Origin: Bradyrhizobium yuanmingense
GTDB taxonomy: Bacteria; Pseudomonadota; Alphaproteobacteria; Rhizobiales; Xanthobacteraceae
Reading direction: 5' to 3'
NCBI RefSeq assembly: GCF_900094575.1
Contig: NZ_FMAE01000005.1
Coordinates: forward strand, 186,001 to 250,000
Length of the DNA: 64,000 nt
Position numbers and translations under genes: made by a program. The notes below the pieces were generated by a model. That model searched no databases. It was not told the DNA's origin and saw only the letters and a program-made list of their open reading frames with translations. Below are positions 43,003 to 50,444 of the stretch, piece after piece (position 1 is the stretch's first letter; each line of letters starts with the position of its first letter).

Positions 43003-44783
43003 GCGGACACCTGTGCATCGGCAAGCTTGCGCAGCGTTTCGCCGTCATGGCGGCGCGCGAAGGAGAGGAAGGTTTCGTCGGGCGAGGCGCGGTGGGCGAG
43101 ATAGGCCTTGAGCAGCGCCTCGACCGTCTTCGGCGCGTCCTCGGCCTTGAGGTCGTGATAGACCTCCTGCCCGACATCGGCGTCGGGGCCGAACCCGCCG
43201 CCAGTGAAGAGGTGATAGCCCTCGACGGTGTCCTCCTCATTGATCGGCACGCGCGCGCCGATCAGTCCGATGTCGCTGATGTAGTGCTGCGCGCAGGAAT
43301 GATGGCAGCCGGTCAGGTGGATGTTCACCGGCTTGTCCATCGCGACGCGCGGCTCGCACCAGTCACCGATCTCCGCGGCATTGCGCTTGGTATTGGACGC
43401 CGCGAAGCGGCAGCCGGCATTGCCGGTGCAGGCGATCAGGCCGGCGCGGATGTGCGAGGCCTCGACCGCGAGCCCGATCTGCTTGATCGCGGCAATGGCG
43501 AGCTCGACATTCGCGTCGCGCACGCCCGAGATCAACAGGTTCTGCCAGACCGTGAGCCGGATCTCGCCGTCACCGAGATCCTGCGCCACCTTGGCGAGGC
43601 CCCGCATCTGATCGGAGGTGAGCTTGCCGAGCGTGAGCGATACGCCAATCCAGTTGAGGCCGTCCTGCTTCTGCTTGTGCACGCCGATATGGGCCATGCG
43701 GTCCGCCGCGGGCCGCGGCGCGAACGCCTCTTCCGGCACGCGCGTGAACGGCGTCTTCAACCGCTCCTCGACCAGCTTGAGGAAGCCGTCATGGCCCATC
43801 GCGTCGAGCACGTATTTAAGCCGTGCCTTGTTGCGGTTGGTGCGGTCGCCATGCTCGATGAACACGCGCACGATGGCGTCGGCGACGGCGGTCGCCTGCT
43901 CCGGCTTGACGATGATGCCGGAATATTTCGCAAAGTCTTTGTGACCGGTGATGCCGCCGAGGCCGAGCCGGAACCAGACGCCGGGCTCGACGCCGAAACC
44001 GTCCTTTACCTCATAGGCCGTGAAGGCGATGTCGTTGGTCTCTTCAAGCACCGCGATCCGGCCGGCGCCGTCGAAGGCGACGTTGAACTTGCGCGGCAAA
44101 CCGTAGAGCGAGCGGTCGTTGAGGATGTGGTAGTGCCACTCGCGGGCATAGGGCCGCGTGTCGATGATTTCCTGCGGATCGATGCCGGCGGTCGGCGTTC
44201 CCGTCACGTTGCGGATGTTGTCGGCGCCGGAGCCGCGCGAGCACAGGCCGAGCTCCTGGATGCCCTCGATCATTCTGATCGCGTGCTTCGGCGGAATCTC
44301 GCGCAGCTGGAGATTGGCGCGCGTCGTCACGTGGCTGTAGGGGCCGCAGAGCTCGTCGGCGAGATCGGCAAGGCCCGACAGCTGCCAATGCTTCATGATG
44401 CCGTTCGGGATGCGCAGGCGGCACATGTAGGAGTCCTGCGTCGGCGCGACATAGAAGATGCCGTAATAGCGCCAGCGGAAATTGTCCGCCGGGCTCGGCG
44501 GGGTGTTGTCGAGCGCCTGCTGGCGAAGCCGCGGATAGGCGTCGAAGGGATGCTCGTCGCGCTTGAACTTCTCCTGATCGGCGAGCTTCTTGCCCGACGC
44601 GATCACCTTGTCCTGCGCCTTGATGTGCACGGCATCGGGACCCACAGGCTCGGCATTCGCCTTGCCGCTGCCGCCACCACCAAGGCCGCGGCCGACGCGG
44701 CTGATCTGCAGGCCGGTCGTGAAGCCTTCGAGATAGCGTTTCTGCTCGTCGGTAAAGTCGACTGAGACCGTATCGATTTTCAT
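42999..44783 (-). CDS. nirA: assimilatory nitrite/sulfite reductase (NirA type)
   Basis: 594 residues from the ATG at 44783 (MKIDTVSVDFTDEQKRYLEG). The siroheme/[4Fe-4S] ligands are in IACTGNAGCRFAASNTKR and LTGCHHSCAQHYISDIGL. It reduces nitrite to ammonium by six electrons (or sulfite to sulfide) in the cytoplasm. NasS and NasT encoded upstream on the same strand, and the 4-nt overlap with the flavoprotein downstream, favour nitrite. A sigma54-like element and a structured leader precede it. Confidence 0.9.
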   Translation of the reverse strand: MKIDTVSVDFTDEQKRYLEGFTTGLQISRVGRGLGGGGSGKANAEPVGPDAVHIKAQDKVIASGKKLADQEKFKRDEHPFDAYPRLRQQALDNTPPSPADNFRWRYYGIFYVAPTQDSYMCRLRIPNGIMKHWQLSGLADLADELCGPYSHVTTRANLQLREIPPKHAIRMIEGIQELGLCSRGSGADNIRNVTGTPTAGIDPQEIIDTRPYAREWHYHILNDRSLYGLPRKFNVAFDGAGRIAVLEETNDIAFTAYEVKDGFGVEPGVWFRLGLGGITGHKDFAKYSGIIVKPEQATAVADAIVRVFIEHGDRTNRNKARLKYVLDAMGHDGFLKLVEERLKTPFTRVPEEAFAPRPAADRMAHIGVHKQKQDGLNWIGVSLTLGKLTSDQMRGLAKVAQDLGDGEIRLTVWQNLLISGVRDANVELAIAAIKQIGLAVEASHIRAGLIACTGNAGCRFAASNTKRNAAEIGDWCEPRVAMDKPVNIHLTGCHHSCAQHYISDIGLIGARVPINEEDTVEGYHLFTGGGFGPDADVGQEVYHDLKAEDAPKTVEALLKAYLAHRASPDETFLSFARRHDGETLRKLADAQVSA

Positions 44784-44945
44784 GGTGTGTAACGAAGCTC
44801 CTGCGGCCACCTTCGGTGGCTTCGACGGATTGCGCGACCCGCGAGGAACGTCAGGCTGGCTCAGGAGCCGGCTTCGTCACTCGCGGTCCGATCAGCTTCG
44901 TTGCTGCGGGACTTGGCTCAGCAGGCACCTATGACAAGCTGGCCG
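44784..44945 (-). promoter_or_regulatory. structured leader of nirA
   Basis: If transcription begins near 44945, the leader is about 160 nt. Reading on the minus strand it can form GCTGCGG/CCGCAGC (outer stem), then GGACCGCGAG with CTCGCGGGTC (one bulge), and finally GCCACC/GGTGGC inside a CGAAGC/GCTTCG stem just before the start codon. NasT-type ANTAR proteins act on such leaders, but the canonical pair of hexaloop hairpins was not identified and no T-run terminator is seen, so direct NasT control is only inferred. Confidence 0.4.
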
Positions 44946-44955
44946 CAGCGCAACA

Positions 44956-44971
44956 TTCAAGTTGCGTGCCA
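44956..44971 (-). promoter_or_regulatory. candidate sigma54 promoter of nirA
   Basis: The minus strand reads TGGCACG-CAAC-TTGAA at 44971-44956. This matches the -24/-12 sigma54 consensus TGGCACG-N4-TTGC(A/T) except for A in place of the C at -12. Spacing is exact. Transcription would start near 44945, about 160 nt before nirA. NtrC/RpoN control of nitrate assimilation is known in rhizobia. An 8-bp AAGCTGGC/GCCAGCTT inverted repeat encloses the element. Confidence 0.55.
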
Positions 44972-45117
44972 GCTTGGTCGAAATAAAAACCAATGAAGTT
45001 TCAGATAATTAGGACGTCACCCGGAAACTGCCGGCTTGGGAACTCTCCCGAAATACGAGCAGCCAGCTCAAACATTAGCCAAGGATCTTAGTTGCTCAAA
45101 AGCGAAGCAACCACGAA

Positions 45118-46281
45118 TCAGGCCTTCCAGCGCCCGACCCCGAAGGCCTCGAGATGCCCGCGGATATCGTTGGGGTCGAAGGCCGGACCGGCAAAGGCCC
45201 CGAACGCTGCGGGAGCCTCAGGCGGCGCCCTGTTGCCGAGCGCCGCGTCGTAGAGATCGGGCCTGAACACCGCCATCGCCGTCTTGACCCCGTCAGGGGT
45301 GAGCGCCGTCTGGCCCCAGCGCACCATTTGGGCATAGAGCCAGGCGGCTTGGACCGGATCGGGACGCCCTGCCCCTTCGCGTCCGACCAGCAGGTAGCGG
45401 CCGCTTTCGCGGAAGGTGCCATCGGGCGAGATCTTCAGGCGCCCCGTCAGGGTGCGTTGGATGACCTCGGCGTCGACGCCGATCCGTTCGGGTTGGGCCA
45501 GGATCTGCGCCGCCTCGGTCCGGTTCTCGGGATGCTCGATGAACTCGGCGGCCTTCACGGCTGCCCGCACCAGGGCTGCGACCACGTCCGGATTCTTGTC
45601 GGCCCAGGTCTGGCGGATTGCCAGCACCTTCTCCGCCGCACGGACCAGAATGTCGGCGACGAAATGCAGGATATGGCCGATGCCGAGATCGACCGCGACC
45701 GAGTTCCAGGGCGCGCCGACGCAGAACGCATCGACATGGCCGTTCTTGAGACTGTCGACCATATAGGGCGGCGGCAGCACCACGAGGCGCACGTCTTCGT
45801 CGGGATCCACGCCCGCCGCCGCCATCCAGAACCGCAATTGATAATTGTGGGTGGAGAACGGGAAGGTCATGCCGAAGGTGAGCGGCTCGGCCCCTGCCTT
45901 GCGGCGCTTGGCAACCACCTTCGCCAGCGCTTTCGCCGTCGCCATCGGGTCGAAGCGATCGCCGTCGATCTCCTCCATCAGCGCGGCATGGAGCGCCGGC
46001 GACACCGTGATGGCATTGCCGTTGATGCCGAGATTGAAGGCCGCGGCGATCGGCACCTTGACGTGACCGAGGCCGAGCGAGGACGCGATCGCCACCGGCG
46101 CGAGCAGATGCGCGGCATCGAACAGGCCGATATTGAGCTTGTCGCGGACGTTGGACCAGGAGACCTCGCGCACCAGCTCGACCTCGAGCCCCTCGGCGGC
46201 GGCAAAGCCCTTGTCGACCGCGACGATCAGCGCGGCGGCATCGACCAGCGGAATGAACCCGATGCGGAGGGGAACGGTCAT
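45118..46281 (-). CDS. nasS: NasS nitrate/nitrite sensor (NrtA/CmpA-like, cytoplasmic)
   Basis: 387 residues, starting MTVPLRIGFIPLVDAAALIV at ATG 46281. The fold is that of NrtA/CmpA binding proteins, with the conserved SWSNVRDKLNIGLFDAAHLL and FPFSTHNYQLRFWMAAAGVD. It lacks a signal peptide, unlike a transporter's binding protein, and it overlaps nasT by 4 nt (ATGA). NasS holds NasT inactive until nitrate or nitrite binds. This is the nitrate-sensing partner rather than an importer component. Confidence 0.88.
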   Translation of the reverse strand: MTVPLRIGFIPLVDAAALIVAVDKGFAAAEGLEVELVREVSWSNVRDKLNIGLFDAAHLLAPVAIASSLGLGHVKVPIAAAFNLGINGNAITVSPALHAALMEEIDGDRFDPMATAKALAKVVAKRRKAGAEPLTFGMTFPFSTHNYQLRFWMAAAGVDPDEDVRLVVLPPPYMVDSLKNGHVDAFCVGAPWNSVAVDLGIGHILHFVADILVRAAEKVLAIRQTWADKNPDVVAALVRAAVKAAEFIEHPENRTEAAQILAQPERIGVDAEVIQRTLTGRLKISPDGTFRESGRYLLVGREGAGRPDPVQAAWLYAQMVRWGQTALTPDGVKTAMAVFRPDLYDAALGNRAPPEAPAAFGAFAGPAFDPNDIRGHLEAFGVGRWKA

Positions 46282-46868
46282 TTCAGCATCTCCGACGCGG
46301 TGATGATCGACTGCGCGATCTCGCCGATTTTCTTCTTCTCGCGCATCGCGGTGGAGCGCAGCAGCACATAGGCCTCGTCCTCGGTCAGGCCCTTCACCTT
46401 CATCAGAATGCCCTTGGCGCGCTCGATGATCTTGCGGTCCTCGAGTTGCGACTTGGTGCGCTCCAGTTCCTCCTGGAGCTTGGCGAAGGCGTTGAAACGG
46501 GACACGCAAAGGTCGAGGATCGGCTTGATGCGCTCCTTCTTCAGCCCGTCGACGATATAGGCCGACACCCCCGCCTCGACCGAGGCCTGGATCGAGGCTG
46601 AATCGCTCTGGTCGACGAACATGGCGACCGGCCGCTTCACCGCGCGGCTGACCTGGAACATCGCCTCCAGCACGTCGCGGCTGGGGTTTTCGAGATCGAT
46701 CACGATGATGTCGGGGTCCGCCGCATAAATACGGGCCAGCAGGCTCTGCATCTCGCTGATATGGACGACTTGGGTAAACCCGGCCTCGCGCAATCCCTCC
46801 TCCAGGATCGCGGCCCGGATCGGGCTTTCGTCGACGATCACGATTTTGGGCGACTGTTCGGCGCTCAT
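46278..46868 (-). CDS. nasT: NasT ANTAR antiterminator
   Basis: 196 residues. The N-terminal receiver-like domain (IVIVDESPIRAAILEEGLRE, DIIVIDLENPSRD) keeps an Asp at the phospho-site position. The coiled-coil linker FAKLQEELERTKSQLEDRK leads to an ANTAR domain (IIERAKGILMKVKGLTEDEA, later IGEIAQSIITASEM). NasT binds leader RNA to prevent termination when released by NasS. First gene of the transcript, divergent from the rimO relic. Confidence 0.92.
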   Translation of the reverse strand: MSAEQSPKIVIVDESPIRAAILEEGLREAGFTQVVHISEMQSLLARIYAADPDIIVIDLENPSRDVLEAMFQVSRAVKRPVAMFVDQSDSASIQASVEAGVSAYIVDGLKKERIKPILDLCVSRFNAFAKLQEELERTKSQLEDRKIIERAKGILMKVKGLTEDEAYVLLRSTAMREKKKIGEIAQSIITASEMLK

Positions 46869-46978
46869 GGCTCACTCACGGCAGCTGATTCATCCATAGC
46901 ACGCCGGATCGCCCTGCAAAGGGTTGTAATTATGGGCAATTGGGACTAGCTCAGGCCGGTCAATCAGGCAGATTAGAT

Positions 46979-47032
46979 ATGGATCAGACGGCTGCGCCCA
47001 AGGTCAGCTTCGGGTCGCTCGGGTGTCCCTGA
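46979..47032 (+). pseudogene. relic 5' end of rimO (17 codons)
   Basis: ATG 46979 to TGA 47030-47032 encodes MDQTAAPKVSFGSLGCP and stops. This is the N-terminus expected of RimO in Bradyrhizobium (KVSF-SLGCP), cut exactly at the CTCGGGTGTCCC stretch that also occurs in the intact gene at 47993-48004. It is divergent from nasT, the position a native rimO start would occupy. It is best read as the original start of rimO separated from the rest by an insertion. Confidence 0.75.
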
Positions 47033-48004
47033 CACGACGAATGTAAACTCTCCGTGCCGCCCTCCCGCAAGAAAACGCTCGCGCAGCCTTCAGCTGCGAA
47101 GCAGAACTCATGCTCTCACGGAATCTTCGCGCCAACGATCATCTTGTCGAGAAGTGGCACCGCGGCCAGCACCGCCGCCTCAGTGCGGCCGGAGACTGCT
47201 AGCCGCACGACGTAGGAATTGCCGTCCTTGTCGAGATCAGCGTAATGCGCGATCACTTCAACCGGCTGGTCCTTCAGGGATGGATTGTCGTAGCGGTTGA
47301 TGACGACCTTGGGGTTGACCGAGGGAAGCGTAGTGATCTTGGCATTCTTGCCGGATGTCGTCGCCCAATCGCTATCGCTCGTTGCGATCCATTGAACCAG
47401 TTCGGTGCGGTCCTCGTTATAGCGGCCTTCGGCATAGATGATTGCTTCTGCTTTACCGAATGTCTTCCCTTTGGGAACGAACATCGATGCGCCGTATTTG
47501 AGACTCGCGGCCTCATCCCTCGTCCACCCGTCGGGTGCCTTCACGCGAGGCCTGAATTCCGGACACAATCGTTCCTGCCGATCGCAGACATGGATGATCT
47601 TGTCGACTTCAGCGCGGGCCGGAAACATGGCGCCATAGGAAACGGTAACGAAAGCCAAGCCGAAGATGAAGCGGCGCATCGTGGTTAAGCTCCGTGAAAT
47701 CAAGCAAGAAACCGAATAACAACCAAAACGGGCGTGTTCGAGCAATTCACCTCGGATCCTCCACTCGCTCGATCCGAATGAGCTTCCAGACCAGGAACCG
47801 TCAGTCAGTAATACCGGCGCTGGTGACTGGCCGATCACGCCAACTACGCGCGCGTACTGCTTTAGCCACGCGCCGCATACGTTAGTTGTTGAATTTCGCC
47901 ATCGGTTCAATTACTTGGATCGCAAATCCAGACAATTCAGATAGGCTCCAGGCGATTACATGGACAGAGCGCCGCGCATTTCATTCACGTCACTCGGGTG
48001 TCCC
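47018..48004. mobile_element. putative insertion at the rimO 5' end, bounded by 12-bp repeats
   Basis: CTCGGGTGTCCC occurs exactly at 47018-47029 (relic rimO) and 47993-48004 (functional rimO), 975 bp apart. Around it TTC-GTC is also shared. Between the repeats lie an unrelated minus-strand secreted-protein gene and AT-richer sequence. The right end supplies a replacement start and first codons for rimO. This is the footprint of site-specific integration, with the element now reduced to about 1 kb; no recombinase gene remains. Confidence 0.55.
47116..47679 (-). CDS. secreted hypothetical protein in the rimO insertion
   Basis: 187 residues from the ATG at 47679, which gives a signal peptide (MRRFIFGLAFVTVSYGAMFP then ARA). 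The mature protein includes VCDRQERLCPEFRPRVKAPD (two Cys) and later SYVVRLAVSGRTEAAVLAAV. Codon use is less GC-biased than in neighbouring genes, suggesting foreign origin. No family recognised. It is the only full gene between the two rimO-start copies. Confidence 0.65.
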   Translation of the reverse strand: MRRFIFGLAFVTVSYGAMFPARAEVDKIIHVCDRQERLCPEFRPRVKAPDGWTRDEAASLKYGASMFVPKGKTFGKAEAIIYAEGRYNEDRTELVQWIATSDSDWATTSGKNAKITTLPSVNPKVVINRYDNPSLKDQPVEVIAHYADLDKDGNSYVVRLAVSGRTEAAVLAAVPLLDKMIVGAKIP

Positions 48005-49279
48005 AAGGCCTTGGTGGATTCCGAGCGCATCATCACGCGGCTGCGCGCGGAGGGCTATGAGCTCGCCCGCAAGCATGACGGGGCGGACATCGTCATCGTC
48101 AACACCTGTGGCTTCCTCGACAGCGCCAAGCAGGAATCGCTCTCGGCGATCGGCGAGGCCATGGCCGAGAACGGCAAGGTGATCGTGACCGGCTGCATGG
48201 GCGCGGAACCGGAAGCGATCGAGCAGGCCTATCCGGGCGTGCTGTCCATCACCGGCCCGCAGCAATATGAGAGCGTGCTGGACGCCGTGCACCGCGCGCT
48301 GCCGCCGGCGCACAATCCGCATCTCGATCTGGTGCCGCCGCAGGGCATCAAGCTGACCCCGCGCCACTACGCGTACTTGAAGATCTCCGAAGGCTGCAAC
48401 AACCGCTGCACCTTCTGCATCATCCCGAAGCTGCGCGGCGACCTGGTCTCGCGCCCCGCCGATGACGTGCTGCGCGAGGCCGAGCGGCTGGTCGGTGCCG
48501 GCGTCAAGGAGCTTTTGGTGATCTCGCAGGACACCTCGGCCTATGGCGTCGATCTGAAATACGCCGAGAGCCCGTGGAAGGACCGCCAGGTCCGCGCCAA
48601 ATTCCTCGACCTCGCGCGCGAGCTCGGCGAGCTCGGCGCCTGGGTCCGGCTGCAATATGTCTACCCCTACCCGCATGTCGACGAGATCATCGCGCTGATG
48701 ACGCAAGGCAAGGTGCTGCCCTATCTCGACATTCCGTTCCAGCATGCGAGCCCCGAGGTGCTGAACGCGATGAAGCGTCCGGCGGCGCAGGACAAGACGC
48801 TGGCGCGGATCAAGCGCTGGCGCGAGGAATGTCCCGATCTCGCCTTGCGCTCGACCTTCATCGTCGGCTTCCCCGGCGAGACCGATGCCGATTTCGCCTA
48901 TCTGCTCGACTGGCTCGACGAGGCCGAGATCGACCGCGTCGGCTGCTTCAAATACGAGCCGGTCGCCGGCGCCACCTCGAACGCGATCGAAAACCCGGTG
49001 CCCGAAGCGGTCAAGCAGGAGCGCTACAACGCGCTGATGGCCCGGCAGCAGAAGATCTCGGCGCGCCGGCTGAAGCGCAAGGTCGGCACGCGGCAGCAGG
49101 TCATCATCGACGAGGTCGGCCCGACGGTGGCCAAGGGCCGCTCCAAGGCCGATGCGCCCGAGATCGACGGCGCAGTCTATCTCTCCAGCCGCCGTCCCTT
49201 GCGTGTCGGCGAGATCGTCACGGCGAAGATCGAGCGCGCCGACGCATACGATCTGCACGGCAGCGTCGCGGGATTCTGA
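47960..49279 (+). CDS. rimO: ribosomal protein S12 methylthiotransferase
   Basis: 439 residues with the three N-terminal cluster Cys (C14 in SLGCPK, C50 in VNTCGF, C79 in VTGCMG), the radical-SAM motif C146-x3-C150-x2-C153 (SEGCNNRCTFC) and a C-terminal TRAM domain. It adds a methylthio group to S12 Asp89. The first codons (MDRAPRISFTSLGCP) differ from the relic copy at 46979 and appear to have been supplied by the inserted DNA. All catalytic parts are intact, so the enzyme is probably functional. An AGGCG lies just before the ATG. Confidence 0.95.
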   Translation: MDRAPRISFTSLGCPKALVDSERIITRLRAEGYELARKHDGADIVIVNTCGFLDSAKQESLSAIGEAMAENGKVIVTGCMGAEPEAIEQAYPGVLSITGPQQYESVLDAVHRALPPAHNPHLDLVPPQGIKLTPRHYAYLKISEGCNNRCTFCIIPKLRGDLVSRPADDVLREAERLVGAGVKELLVISQDTSAYGVDLKYAESPWKDRQVRAKFLDLARELGELGAWVRLQYVYPYPHVDEIIALMTQGKVLPYLDIPFQHASPEVLNAMKRPAAQDKTLARIKRWREECPDLALRSTFIVGFPGETDADFAYLLDWLDEAEIDRVGCFKYEPVAGATSNAIENPVPEAVKQERYNALMARQQKISARRLKRKVGTRQQVIIDEVGPTVAKGRSKADAPEIDGAVYLSSRRPLRVGEIVTAKIERADAYDLHGSVAGF

Positions 49280-49288
49280 CCGCGTTCC

Positions 49289-49366
49289 GTCATTGCGAGC
49301 GTAGCGAAGCAATCCAGAATCCCTCCGCGGGAACAGTCTGGATTGCTTCGCTGCGCTCGCAATGAC
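49289..49366. repeat. palindromic intergenic repeat (GTCATTGCGAGCG type)
   Basis: GTCATTGCGAGCG at the left end is repeated in inverted form as CGCTCGCAATGAC at the right. Inner arms AGCGAAGCAATCCAGA and TCTGGATTGCTTCGCT are also complementary. The whole can fold into one long hairpin. It sits 9 nt past the rimO stop, between convergent genes, and may end both transcripts. Confidence 0.85.
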
Positions 49367-49379
49367 AGTGTAGAGACAA

Positions 49380-50321
49380 TCACGCCAGCCATTTCGGCAC
49401 CCAGCGCTCCGGCCTTGGTGCACGGGCGAGATCGGCTTTCGCCTCGGAGAGCAATGCCGGTTCGCCGTCGATGGTCGGGCGTACATCGTATTCGAAGCTC
49501 GGCATGACGCGGCCGTCGGTGTAGAGTCCGAACCTCATCGCGTACCATAACCCGAGCTCAGGCTGAGCCTTCCACATCTGTTCGCGCAGCTCGCGCAGCA
49601 GGGATTCGATCGAAGCGGCTTCCTCGAACGGCTGCGGCCCGCGCGTCAGCACGCGCGCTTGGTATTGCTTGCCGACGATTGCGACCTCGAAACGCGTCTT
49701 ATCCCAGCCATTCTTGCCCTTGGGCAGATGGGCGGCCAGCCGCCAGCCGAGTTCGGCCATCATGCGATGGTTGGCCCAATAATCCTCGCGGTCCCGGCTC
49801 CATTTTTCCATGAAGCCGCGGAAATCAGGCAGCTCCGGAGGCCCGTCGTCACACGCCGCCTTGTCGCCAACGGGCTGTCCAGCGAGCCATTGCGCAAGTT
49901 CGACGGTCTGAGGCTCGACTTCGTCATGCGGCTTCAGATCGCTCCAGGCCCTGTCGAATTGCTGCGACGTCAGCCTCGTCAGCAGCGCATCGAGGCTCGG
50001 CGCCAGCAATTCGTAGTCACCCTCGGATCCCAGCCCGACGATCGGTGGATTGTCACGATCAAGACCCGCGCCATACCAGCCGCCGACGGCCGAGCCGTCA
50101 GGCAGGCGCATGAACAGCGAGAACCGGTCGCGCAAGGAACTGCCGTCGACGATCGGCGCGGAGTCCGAGAATTGGCCCTGCAGCGAGAAGCAGCCGACGC
50201 TGCCCCAGGGACGCCCCTTCAGCCAGGCCGCAAAGTCGACCAGCAGCGGCGGCGCCTCGATGCCAGGCGGAAACGCGCCGCGAATGCTGTCGAGGTCGAT
50301 CGGATAGGGCGTATCGGACAA
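49380..50321 (-). CDS. two-domain protein resembling toxin-immunity (SUKH/YezG-like) proteins
   Basis: 313 residues. The N-terminal half (WGSVGCFSLQGQFSDSAPIV, then RDRFSLFMRLPDGSAVGGWY and VGLGSEGDYELLAPSLDALL) has the pattern of SUKH/SMI1-KNR4 immunity proteins. The C-terminal half (ELGWRLAAHLPKGKNGWDKT; LWYAMRFGLYTDGRVMPSFE, with a following YDVRP) resembles YezG-type immunity proteins with their aromatic-acidic C-terminal motif. No toxin gene is adjacent. The assignments are by eye and tentative. Confidence 0.45.
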   Translation of the reverse strand: MSDTPYPIDLDSIRGAFPPGIEAPPLLVDFAAWLKGRPWGSVGCFSLQGQFSDSAPIVDGSSLRDRFSLFMRLPDGSAVGGWYGAGLDRDNPPIVGLGSEGDYELLAPSLDALLTRLTSQQFDRAWSDLKPHDEVEPQTVELAQWLAGQPVGDKAACDDGPPELPDFRGFMEKWSRDREDYWANHRMMAELGWRLAAHLPKGKNGWDKTRFEVAIVGKQYQARVLTRGPQPFEEAASIESLLRELREQMWKAQPELGLWYAMRFGLYTDGRVMPSFEYDVRPTIDGEPALLSEAKADLARAPRPERWVPKWLA

Positions 50322-50444
50322 GGCTTTGAGCTATCTGGTTGGTCCCGCCTTCTTGGTCTGGGCGGTGATGCATTCGGTTCGAACCAAGTCGCGTCCTTCG
50401 ATCACAAACGCGCTAGAGGCGCAATGGTTTCGACGCGAGAGACA

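Noticed and set aside
43047..44765. 572-codon plus-strand frame opposite nirA
   Set aside because: Antisense shadow; nirA with intact siroheme ligands accounts for the region.
44784..44945. Standard ANTAR double-hairpin target in the nirA leader
   Set aside because: I could not find two adjacent stem-loops with the A1/G4 hexaloops, nor a terminator with T-run, so only a structured leader is reported.
47680..47910. N-terminal extension of the secreted protein in the rimO insertion
   Set aside because: The frame is open but the added residues are unlike any signal; the ATG at 47679 gives a proper signal peptide.
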